Assembly: GCA_030632545.1 (NCBI GenBank)
Contig: DAOVUO010000216.1
Coordinates: 1-5,543, forward strand
DNA length: 5,543 nt
DNA from: Bacteroidales bacterium
GTDB taxonomy: Bacteria; Bacteroidota; Bacteroidia; Bacteroidales; DYOH01
Reading direction: 5' to 3'
Under the pieces are notes generated by a model. The model was not told the DNA's origin. It was given only the letters and a program-made list of their open reading frames with translations, and ran no database searches. Numbering within the stretch: position 1 is the stretch's first letter; every line of letters starts with the position of its first letter. Shown here one piece after another: positions 1 through 5,543 of this stretch. Both the position numbers and the translations under genes were made by a program.

Positions 1-113
1 CCCGCATCGCCAATTTTCTGACCGCCATTGATACAAAAATAGCCAAAGCGGCAAGCCAAATAGCCCAAAGCGAGCATTACAAAAAAGGGCTTTTGCAGCA
101 AATGTTTGTTTAA
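1..113 (+). CDS. hsdS: Type I restriction-modification specificity subunit HsdS, C-terminal end (5' truncated by window)
   Basis: The first complete codon is at position 3 and the frame runs 36 codons to the TAA at 111-113. The peptide begins RIANFLTAIDTKIAKAA and ends KKGLLQQMFV. This is the typical C-terminus of HsdS, in which the long helix after the second target-recognition domain ends in a conserved KKGLLQQMF(V/I) motif. HsdS is the DNA-recognition subunit of the HsdM2S methyltransferase and of the full HsdR2M2S restriction complex. The target-recognition domains lie outside the window, so specificity cannot be inferred. GC is about 43% here by hand count, higher than the downstream genes at about one third. 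That would fit hsdS having a separate history, but the fragment is short. Confidence 0.9.
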   Translation, partial: RIANFLTAIDTKIAKAASQIAQSEHYKKGLLQQMFV

Positions 114-133
114 CTAATTCTCAATTATTAATT
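114..133 (+). other. Short AT-rich gap between hsdS and the nuclease gene
   Basis: These 20 nt separate the hsdS stop from the next ATG. They are almost entirely A and T and contain the related steps CAATTATTAATTATGAAT running into the start codon. No Shine-Dalgarno sequence, terminator hairpin or room for a full promoter is seen, so read-through from hsdS is the simplest expectation. Strings of TAATTATGAAT type are common in Bacteroidota intergenic DNA as far as I recall. Confidence 0.4.
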
Positions 134-1156
134 ATGAATGGTAAATTAGATAAAATAGCAATACAAGAACAAGATTTGTTCAAAGAAATTTCTCTTTTAA
201 TAGAAAAAAGCAAGGAGCAAGTTGCTATTCAGGCAAACAGTACACTTACTTTTTTGTTTTGGCAAGTTGGCAAGCATATAAACGAATTTGTTCTTCAAGA
301 AAAACGTGCGGAGTACGGAAAACAAATTGTGTCGTCGCTATCTACACAATTGGTAGATAAATATGGCAGTAATTTTGAGGCTCGTAACTTGCGCAGAATG
401 ATACAGTTTGCAGAGCAATTCGCAAATATGTCAATTGTGTCGACACTGTCTACACAATTGACATGGTCGCATTTTATAGAGTTATTCGCATTAAAAACAC
501 AAGAGGCTAAAATGTTTTATGCAAATAAAATTGTTGATGAATTGTGGGGCGTAAGAGAACTTAGAATACAAAAAAGTAAAAAAGCCTACGAAAGAGCAGC
601 TATTGCAAACACACAATTATCAACACAAATAAGCGAAACCACAAATATTTTTAAAGACCCGTATTTATTAGATTTCCTTAAACTAAAAGACGATTTTCTT
701 GAAAAGAACTTAGAAGAAGCAATTTTAGTAGAATTAGAGAAGTTTATTTTAGAATTAGGTAAAGGTTTTACTTTCGTAGAACGTCAAAAAAGAATGATAA
801 TAGATGGCGATGATTTTAAATTAGATTTGTTATTCTTTCATCGTAAGCTAAGACGTTTGGTGGTTATTGAGCTTAAAATAGGTAAATTTAAAGCAATGTA
901 TAAAGGTCAGATGGAATTATATCTGAAATGGTTAAATAGATATGAAAAACAGGAGGGAGAAAACGAGCCAATAGGATTAATTCTTTGTACCGAAACAAGC
1001 AAAGAGCAAATTGAATTATTAGAAATGCACAAAGATGGCATAATGGTAGCAGAATATTGGACCGATTTGCCGCCTAAAAACATTTTAGAACAAAAGCTAC
1101 AACAAGCAGTACTTGAAGCAAAAGAAAGATTAGAACGCAGAAAATTAATAAAATAA
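134..1156 (+). CDS. DUF1016 / YhcG-family PD-(D/E)XK nuclease
   Basis: This 340-residue protein is a predicted DNA nuclease of the DUF1016 (YhcG) family and is close to the usual full length. Residues about 15-155 form the N-terminal helical domain, with the family patterns YGKQIV..LS.QL (61-73), NLRRMIQFAEQF (85-96) and LSTQLTWSHFIEL (105-117). Residues about 173-335 form the nuclease domain, starting KDPYLLDFLKLK. The active-site candidates are D231 in LDLLFFHRKLRRL and E246-x-K248 in VVIELKIGKF, followed by Q259 in YKGQMELYLKW. The C-terminus is a charged helix (about 316-340). The catalytic residues are all present, so an active enzyme is likely; substrate and biological role are not known from sequence. 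The ATG at 134 is chosen because it lies 20 nt after hsdS and gives the expected N-terminus. The next gene begins 6 nt downstream. Two hairpin-forming repeats lie within the N-terminal half of the gene. Confidence 0.9.
   Translation: MNGKLDKIAIQEQDLFKEISLLIEKSKEQVAIQANSTLTFLFWQVGKHINEFVLQEKRAEYGKQIVSSLSTQLVDKYGSNFEARNLRRMIQFAEQFANMSIVSTLSTQLTWSHFIELFALKTQEAKMFYANKIVDELWGVRELRIQKSKKAYERAAIANTQLSTQISETTNIFKDPYLLDFLKLKDDFLEKNLEEAILVELEKFILELGKGFTFVERQKRMIIDGDDFKLDLLFFHRKLRRLVVIELKIGKFKAMYKGQMELYLKWLNRYEKQEGENEPIGLILCTETSKEQIELLEMHKDGIMVAEYWTDLPPKNILEQKLQQAVLEAKERLERRKLIK
325..352 (+). repeat. Intragenic hairpin repeat, copy 1
   Basis: AATTGTGT (325-332) and ACACAATT (344-351) form perfect 8-bp inverted arms around an 11-nt spacer. 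The whole 28-nt segment matches 433-460 at 25 of 28 positions. It encodes IVSSLSTQL in the DUF1016 protein. The protein pattern is family-typical, so part of the similarity reflects coding constraint. Confidence 0.7.
428..464 (+). repeat. Intragenic hairpin repeat, copy 2 (perfect 13-bp arms)
   Basis: ATGTCAATTGTGT (428-440) and ACACAATTGACAT (452-464) are perfect reverse complements separated by 11 nt (441-451). A smaller palindrome, GTGTCGACAC (437-446), overlaps the left arm. The core 433-460 repeats the segment at 325-352. It encodes SIVSTLSTQLTW. A perfect 13-bp stem inside a coding region is uncommon by chance, but no function is known. Confidence 0.75.
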
Positions 1157-1162
1157 GAAGCA

Positions 1163-2665
1163 ATGAGCATATTAATAAATATAGAGAGTTTATTGTCGGG
1201 AAGTGTAGTTGAAGGCACTCGAATGGAATTTAAAGAAGGGTGGAATCCAACACCAATTATGCGTTCGGTAGGTGCTTTTGCTAACGATTTTGAAAACGAA
1301 GGTAGCGGTTATATCGTTATTGGTGTAGAAGAAAAAAATGGAAAAGCAATAAGACCTGTAAAAGGCTTTGATAGTAACAAATTTGAAAAAGTACAAAAAG
1401 AGTTGATTTCTTACTGCAATTTAATTCAACCATCGTATGCACCTCGTCTGTCGTTAGAAGATATTGATGATAAACAAGTTTTAGTTATCTGGTCGCCAGC
1501 AGGCACAAACCGTCCGTACAAAGTTCCAGATGATGTGCTTGCAAAAAAGAAAATCTATAATTATAGAATAAGACAATTTTCGAGTAGTATTGTTCCTAAT
1601 CGAGAGCAAGAGTTAGAGTTAATTCAACTTACAGCCAAAATACCTTTTGATGATAGAGTAAATTCGCAAGTAAGTGTTAAGGAATTGAGTATTCCGCTAA
1701 TGCGAGAACACTTATTTTTCACAAAAAGCAAATTGCATAAAGAAAGTACAAATTTGTCGGTTACTGAATTAGCTGAAAAAATGAACTTATCACAAGGTGC
1801 AGACGAACATTTGTTTCCTAAAAATGTTGGCTTGCTAATGTTTACAAAAAAACCTCAAAAGTATTTTAAAGGCGCTCAAATAGATTTGGTTGAATTCCCC
1901 AATGGCTTGGCAGGCAAAGAATTTAACGAAAAAATATTTACAGGTTCTATTCAACAGCAACTTATTGATGTGCTTGCATATATTCGAGCTACTGTAATAA
2001 AAAATAAGGTGATTAAATATAGTGATAAAGCAAAATCCGATACAATAATAAACTATCCGTTTAGTGCAATTGAAGAAGCCTTATCTAATGCAGTTTATCA
2101 TAAAAATTACGAATTACAAGAACCTATTGAGATTAGAATCTTACCATCAGCAATAGAAATTATCAGTTATAACGGAATAGATCCTTCTTTATCTCAACAA
2201 GATTTTGACAAAGGAATTGTAAGAGCAAGGCGATACCGCAACAGAAGAATAGGCGAATTTCTAAAAGAATTAGGACTAACAGAAGGTCGTGGAACAGGAA
2301 TCCCAACTATAAAAAAAGCATTAATTGATAATGGTTCAGACAATGCAATTTATGATACTGATGAGCCTCACCGAAGACATTTTATTACTGAAATTCCTAT
2401 CCATTCTGAGTTTTTGAAACAAACTAGTGCACAAGCTAGTGCACAAGCTAGTGTACAAGATAACAAGAACAATATCAGCAATATAGATATTTTAGAGTTT
2501 TGTAAACATGCAAGAACAAGACAAGAAATACAAGATTATGTTGGAACAAAACACAGAGGATATTTTATAAAAACAATACTAAATCCAATGATCGAAAAAG
2601 GACTTTTGTTATTGTTGTATCCCGACAAACCTAATAGTCCAAAACAAAAATATTATTGCAAATAA
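1163..2665 (+). CDS. AlbA_2 (Schlafen-like) domain protein with GHKL ATPase-like domain and C-terminal winged helix
   Basis: This 500-residue protein belongs to the widespread family annotated as ATP-binding protein, putative DNA-binding domain or transcriptional regulator. Residues about 8-140 form the AlbA_2 domain: the EGTRMEFKEGW segment (17-27), then AFANDFENEGSGYIVIGVEE (38-57). Residues about 296-390 resemble the HATPase_c_4 domain: AIEEALSNAVYHKNY (302-316) corresponds to the N-box, and GRGTGIPTIKKAL (375-387) is the glycine-rich segment. A tail starting HRRHFITEIPIHSEF (403-417) leads into a tetrapeptide repeat (420-432). A winged-helix-like domain (about 440-500) follows, with ILEFCKHARTRQEIQDYV and a KQKYYCK end. 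Its role is unproven; a DNA- or RNA-binding regulator or sensor in the restriction locus is plausible. It starts 6 nt after the nuclease gene with no strong ribosome-binding site, and its stop is 3 nt before the next ATG. The last 99 codons are duplicated immediately downstream. Confidence 0.88.
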   Translation: MSILINIESLLSGSVVEGTRMEFKEGWNPTPIMRSVGAFANDFENEGSGYIVIGVEEKNGKAIRPVKGFDSNKFEKVQKELISYCNLIQPSYAPRLSLEDIDDKQVLVIWSPAGTNRPYKVPDDVLAKKKIYNYRIRQFSSSIVPNREQELELIQLTAKIPFDDRVNSQVSVKELSIPLMREHLFFTKSKLHKESTNLSVTELAEKMNLSQGADEHLFPKNVGLLMFTKKPQKYFKGAQIDLVEFPNGLAGKEFNEKIFTGSIQQQLIDVLAYIRATVIKNKVIKYSDKAKSDTIINYPFSAIEEALSNAVYHKNYELQEPIEIRILPSAIEIISYNGIDPSLSQQDFDKGIVRARRYRNRRIGEFLKELGLTEGRGTGIPTIKKALIDNGSDNAIYDTDEPHRRHFITEIPIHSEFLKQTSAQASAQASVQDNKNNISNIDILEFCKHARTRQEIQDYVGTKHRGYFIKTILNPMIEKGLLLLLYPDKPNSPKQKYYCK

Positions 2666-2716
2666 TTTATGGCTACACAACCCGAACAAATACTCGAAAA
2701 CCAATTGGTTACTCAA
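2366..2716 (+). repeat. 351-bp tandem duplication, unit 1
   Basis: The unit runs from codon 402 of the AlbA_2 gene, through its TAA and a TTT spacer, to codon 16 of an hsdR-type start. It is directly followed by unit 2 at a constant offset of 351 nt with no gaps. By codon-by-codon hand comparison there are about 35 differences in 351 nt (about 90% identity). About 34 of these lie in the first 273 nt and only one in the last 78 nt. Confidence 0.95.
2420..2458 (+). repeat. 12-bp tandem repeat in the AlbA_2 gene (QASA type)
   Basis: Three successive 12-bp units of the form CAAGCTAGTGCA, plus a closing CAA, encode QTSAQASAQASVQ at residues 420-432. Because the unit is a multiple of three, gain or loss by slippage would change linker length without breaking the frame. 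Tetrapeptide linkers of this kind (Q-V-T-x and similar) precede the winged-helix tail in many family members, as I recall. Confidence 0.9.
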
Positions 2717-3016
2717 CCTCATAGAAGACATTTTATTGTAGAAATTCCTATTCATTCTGAGTTTTTGAAACAAGCTACCGTACAAGCTACCGTACAAGCT
2801 ACCATGCAAGATAAAAATAACAATATCAGCAAGTTAAATATTTTAGAGTTTTGTAAACATGCAAGAACAAGACAAGAAATACAAGACTACGTTGGAATAA
2901 AAAATCGAGGACATTTTATAAAAACAATACTAAACCCAATGACAGAAAAAGGACTTTTGTTATTGTTGTATTCCGACAAACCTAATAGCCCAAAACAAAA
3001 ATATTATTGCAAATAA
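2669..3016 (+). CDS. Chimeric ORF: HsdR N-terminal 16 residues fused to a copy of the AlbA_2 protein tail
   Basis: This 115-residue ORF arose from the 351-bp duplication. Residues 1-16 (MATQPEQILENQLVTQ) are identical to the HsdR N-terminus. Residues 17-115 align without gaps to residues 402-500 of the AlbA_2 protein, with 81 of 99 identical. It therefore carries the pre-repeat tail, a QATV-type tetrapeptide repeat (35-47) and a complete winged-helix-like domain (about 55-115), but no AlbA_2 or ATPase domain. It starts 3 nt after the AlbA_2 stop and ends 3 nt before hsdR, so it inherits the same start context as hsdR. The frame is open with no stops or frameshifts. It could be a duplication by-product, a small DNA-binding protein, or a silent donor cassette for the AlbA_2 gene; the sequence alone does not decide. 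Whether it is translated is unknown. Confidence 0.7.
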   Translation: MATQPEQILENQLVTQPHRRHFIVEIPIHSEFLKQATVQATVQATMQDKNNNISKLNILEFCKHARTRQEIQDYVGIKNRGHFIKTILNPMTEKGLLLLLYSDKPNSPKQKYYCK

Positions 3017-3067
3017 TTTATGGCTACACAACCAGAACAAATACTCGAAAACCAATTGGTTACTCAA
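2717..3067 (+). repeat. 351-bp tandem duplication, unit 2
   Basis: This is the second copy, beginning CCTCATAG right after HsdR-type codon 16 and ending at codon 16 of the real hsdR. The native hsdR sequence continues as CTTCAAAA. The breakpoint sequences CCTCA (2366-2370) and CTTCA (3068-3072) match at four of five positions, which is weak microhomology compatible with illegitimate recombination or replication slippage. Confidence 0.95.
2771..2809 (+). repeat. 12-bp tandem repeat in the chimeric ORF (QATV type)
   Basis: Three 12-bp units of the form CAAGCTACCGTA, plus a closing CAA, encode QATVQATVQATMQ. The position and unit count match the repeat at 2420-2458, but AGT is replaced by ACC in every unit and GCA by GTA in two, so the repeats changed together within each copy. 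The last unit contains an in-frame ATG at 2804. Confidence 0.9.
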
Positions 3068-5543
3068 CTTCAAAAATTGGCTTACACTTTGGTGGAAATA
3101 AAGGACGAAACCGCACTAATTGCCAACCTAAAGCAACAATTAGAAAAACACAATGCGATTTCGTTTTCCGAAACTGAATTTAAAAAGCTAATGAATATTC
3201 TTTCCAAAGGCTCAGTATTTGAAAAATCTAAAACACTTCGTGAAAAACAACATATTATTCGTGATAATGGCGATAATTTATATTTTGAATTTCTAAATAC
3301 AGAACATTGGTGTCAAAATCAATATCAAGTTACACAGCAAGTTAGCATTGATGGGAAATACAAAAACCGCTACGATGTTACCTTATTGGTAAATGGTTTG
3401 CCATTGGTTCAAATAGAGCTAAAACGTAGAGGTTTAGAGCTTAAAGAAGCATTTAACCAAATCAATCGCTATCAACGTCATTCTTTTGGTTCAAATTCGG
3501 CATTATACCAATACATTCAGATTTTTGTTATCAGTAATGGTGTAAATACAAAATATTACGCCAATAATCGCCGACAATCGTTTAAACAAACTTTCTTCTG
3601 GACAGACAAGGAAAACAAGCGACAGACAAATATTCTAAACGGATTTACAAGTGATTTTTTAGAGCCTTGCCATATCTCTAAAATGATTAGTAAATACATT
3701 GTGCTAAACGAAACACATAAAATATTAATGGTGCTTCGTCCTTATCAATATTTTGCTGTTGAAGCACTTATTGACAGAGTGAAAAATAGCAATAAAAACG
3801 GTTACATTTGGCACACCACAGGTTCGGGAAAAACATTGACTTCGTTTAAAGCTAGTCAGGTAATAATGAATATGCCCGAAGTAGAAAAAGTGATTTTTGT
3901 GGTTGACCGCAAAGATTTAGATTTTCAAACCACTAAAGAATTTAACAGTTTTAGTAAAGGTAGTGTTGATGGAACAGATAATACCAAAGCTTTAGTAAAA
4001 CAATTTTCTGACGATACAAAACTCATTGTTACCACCATTCAAAAACTAAATACTGCCATTAGTAAAAAGCAGTATTTGTCAAAAATGGGTGCTAACCGCA
4101 CAGGTACTACGCTACAAAACAAGCGATTGATTTTTATTTTTGATGAGTGCCATCGTTCACAATTTGGCGAAACGCATAAGCGGATAATATCATTTTTCAA
4201 TAATATACAGTTTTTCGGATTTACAGGAACACCTATTTTTGCTGAAAATGCTTTTAAAAACGACTTAGGAAAACGAACCACCAAAGAGCTATTTGGCGAT
4301 GCCTTGCACAAATACGTAATTACCGATGCCATAAATGACGAGAATGTTCTCAAATTTTCGGTTGAATATGTGGGCAGATACAAAAAGAAAAACAGTGCTA
4401 CCGAAATTGACATTGAAGTTGAAGACATCGACACTAAAGAATTAATGGAATCGCCCGAGCGTTTGGAAAAAATCACCGATTATATTCTCGACAATCATAA
4501 CCGAAAAACGCACAGCAAGGAATTTACTGCAATGTTTGCTGTGAGTAGTATAAAAACCTTGATAAAATATTACGATATTTTACAACGTAAAAAAGAAGAA
4601 GGCAAGCACAATCTGAAAATTGCCACAATATTTTCTTATGTTGCCAACGAAGATGATGCTGATGCAAATGGAGATTATCCGAATAATTACGAAACAGGAA
4701 TTACGAATGACAAAATAAATATTGCTGCCGAACCACAAGTAGCTTATTATTCCAATAATAACGTAATTCATAATTCGTCATTCATCATTAATTCTCATAG
4801 TAGAGAAAAATTGGACGAGTTTATTGAGGATTATAATAAAATGTTTGGTTCAAATTTTACAACCAAAGACAGCCAATCATTTTACAATTATTACAACGAT
4901 ATTTCAAAAAAAGTAAAAGAGCGAAAGATTGATATTTTACTAGTTGTAAATATGTTTCTTACAGGTTTTGACAGTCCACCGCTCAACACCTTGTATGTGG
5001 ATAAAAACTTGAAATATCACGGACTAGTTCAAGCGTATTCAAGAACCAACCGAATTATTAACGAACAAAAATCACAGGGTAATATTATTGTTTTTCGTAA
5101 TCTAAAAAAAGCTACAGACGATGCCATTACTTTATTCAGCAATAAAGAAGCGATTGAAGTAATAATAATGAAACCTTACGAAGAATATATAAATAAATTT
5201 GGCGAAGCATTTAATGAGTTGGAAAAAATTACACCTACCGTAGACAGTGTAAATGAACTAGAAAGCGAAAAAGAGCAATTGAAATTTATTACTGCATTTC
5301 GTGAAATAATGCGAGTAAAAAATATTCTCACAACATTTGCCGATTTTAAATGGGACGACCTAGCAATGAGCGAGCAGCTTTTTGTGGACTATAGAAGTAA
5401 ATATCTCGACCTTTACGATAAAGTAAAAAGCGACCGCCAAAAGGAAAAAGTTTCGGTTTTGGAAGATGTTGATTTTGAATTAGAATTAATCCATCGTGAT
5501 GAAATCAATGTCAATTATATTATTCAACTGCTTATTAAGCTAA
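3020..5543 (+). CDS. hsdR: Type I restriction endonuclease motor subunit HsdR (3' truncated by window)
   Basis: The frame is open from the ATG at 3020 to the window edge (841 complete codons plus one base); full HsdR proteins are usually about 1000 residues. HsdR cleaves and translocates unmethylated DNA in complex with HsdM and HsdS. The N-terminal nuclease domain shows D119 in NRYDVTLLVNG, E133-x-K135 in QIELKRRG, and the Q147...Y151 element. The SF2 helicase-like motor has Walker A TTGSGKT (266-272), a DECH box (375-378), FTGTP (401-405), FLTGFDSP (646-653) and motif VI QAYSRTNRI (671-679). The start of the C-terminal helical region is present (about 720 onward, with ELELIHRDEINVNYI near the edge). 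All visible catalytic motifs are intact. The start is 3 nt after the chimeric ORF's stop. The segment about 560-590 looks like an extra low-complexity insertion. The TAA at the very end of the window is out of frame and is not the stop. Confidence 0.95.
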   Translation, partial: MATQPEQILENQLVTQLQKLAYTLVEIKDETALIANLKQQLEKHNAISFSETEFKKLMNILSKGSVFEKSKTLREKQHIIRDNGDNLYFEFLNTEHWCQNQYQVTQQVSIDGKYKNRYDVTLLVNGLPLVQIELKRRGLELKEAFNQINRYQRHSFGSNSALYQYIQIFVISNGVNTKYYANNRRQSFKQTFFWTDKENKRQTNILNGFTSDFLEPCHISKMISKYIVLNETHKILMVLRPYQYFAVEALIDRVKNSNKNGYIWHTTGSGKTLTSFKASQVIMNMPEVEKVIFVVDRKDLDFQTTKEFNSFSKGSVDGTDNTKALVKQFSDDTKLIVTTIQKLNTAISKKQYLSKMGANRTGTTLQNKRLIFIFDECHRSQFGETHKRIISFFNNIQFFGFTGTPIFAENAFKNDLGKRTTKELFGDALHKYVITDAINDENVLKFSVEYVGRYKKKNSATEIDIEVEDIDTKELMESPERLEKITDYILDNHNRKTHSKEFTAMFAVSSIKTLIKYYDILQRKKEEGKHNLKIATIFSYVANEDDADANGDYPNNYETGITNDKINIAAEPQVAYYSNNNVIHNSSFIINSHSREKLDEFIEDYNKMFGSNFTTKDSQSFYNYYNDISKKVKERKIDILLVVNMFLTGFDSPPLNTLYVDKNLKYHGLVQAYSRTNRIINEQKSQGNIIVFRNLKKATDDAITLFSNKEAIEVIIMKPYEEYINKFGEAFNELEKITPTVDSVNELESEKEQLKFITAFREIMRVKNILTTFADFKWDDLAMSEQLFVDYRSKYLDLYDKVKSDRQKEKVSVLEDVDFELELIHRDEINVNYIIQLLIKL
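4698..4776 (+). repeat. Imperfect inverted repeat bounding a probable in-frame insertion in hsdR
   Basis: GAATTACGAATGAC (4698-4711) pairs with GTAATTCATAATTC (4763-4776) at 12 of 14 positions. The right arm runs on into further AT-rich ATTCGTCATTCATCATT sequence to about 4794. The segment encodes a low-complexity stretch (about residues 560-586, rich in N, I and Y) between the conserved ANEDDADANGD and SREKLDEFIEDYN blocks of HsdR. It may be a small palindromic element or captured intergenic-type sequence that kept the frame. Confidence 0.45.

Noticed and set aside
907..1218. 103-residue minus-strand ORF across the nuclease/AlbA_2 junction
   Set aside because: It is antisense to two well-supported genes and shows no domain or start signal.
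1190..1396. Minus-strand ORF rich in F and Y
   Set aside because: It is antisense to the conserved AlbA_2 domain, and its composition is what an A-rich coding strand produces by chance.
2609..2809. Minus-strand ORF with a GSLYGSLYGSL repeat
   Set aside because: The repeat is simply the antisense reading of the 12-bp repeat in the chimeric ORF.
2420..2809. CRISPR-like or regulatory iteron array
   Set aside because: The repeats are contiguous 12-bp coding units without spacers and keep the reading frame, so a tetrapeptide linker explains them.
3020..3067. Alternative hsdR start downstream of the duplicated leader
   Set aside because: No suitable ATG lies nearby before the conserved nuclease domain, and the ATG at 3020 follows the preceding stop by 3 nt, as in the upstream copy.
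4039..4476. 145-residue minus-strand ORF
   Set aside because: It lies entirely antisense to the conserved motor domain of hsdR, has no recognisable motif, and reads as a low-complexity shadow of the real frame.
4580..4771. Minus-strand hydrophobic ORF resembling a small membrane protein
   Set aside because: It is antisense to hsdR and falls partly in the AT-rich probable insertion. The hydrophobicity follows from A-rich sense codons.
5541..5543. TAA at the end of the window as the hsdR stop
   Set aside because: The hsdR frame ends with CTA at 5540-5542 and one extra base, so this TAA is out of frame. The conserved HsdR C-terminal region is still in progress here.

Overview
The window looks like part of a chromosomal restriction-modification locus from a Bacteroidota-type bacterium. 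The evidence is a low GC content (roughly one third by eye), TAA stops throughout, gene starts without clear Shine-Dalgarno sequences, and protein sequences that resemble Bacteroidota members of their families from memory. No database search was possible. All genes are on the plus strand and are packed with gaps of 3 to 20 nt, so they probably form one operon.

Layout. Positions 1-113 hold the last 36 codons of a type I specificity subunit (hsdS). Positions 134-1156 encode a DUF1016/YhcG-type PD-(D/E)XK nuclease. Positions 1163-2665 encode a protein with an AlbA_2 (Schlafen-like) N-terminal domain, a GHKL-type ATPase-like domain, a short tetrapeptide repeat and a C-terminal winged-helix tail. 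Positions 2669-3016 hold a 115-residue chimeric ORF. Positions 3020-5543 encode the first 841 residues of the type I restriction motor subunit HsdR, open at the right edge. No hsdM is visible; it is expected to the left of the window.

How the genes fit together. HsdS (with HsdM) supplies target recognition and methylation, and HsdR supplies ATP-driven translocation and cleavage. The two genes between hsdS and hsdR are accessory genes of a kind often found inside type I loci. Their exact role is not established here; a second nuclease activity and a DNA-binding regulator or sensor are plausible.

The most notable structure is a 351-bp direct tandem duplication (2366-2716 and 2717-3067). It copies the last 99 codons of the AlbA_2 gene plus the first 16 codons of hsdR. 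This creates the chimeric ORF, which starts with the HsdR N-terminus and continues into a divergent copy of the AlbA_2 protein tail. The two copies are about 90% identical by hand count. The divergence is concentrated in the tail, including a coordinated change of the 12-bp repeat (QASA type versus QATV type). Two further oddities are a pair of near-identical hairpin sequences inside the DUF1016 gene and a probable in-frame insertion flanked by inverted repeats inside hsdR.
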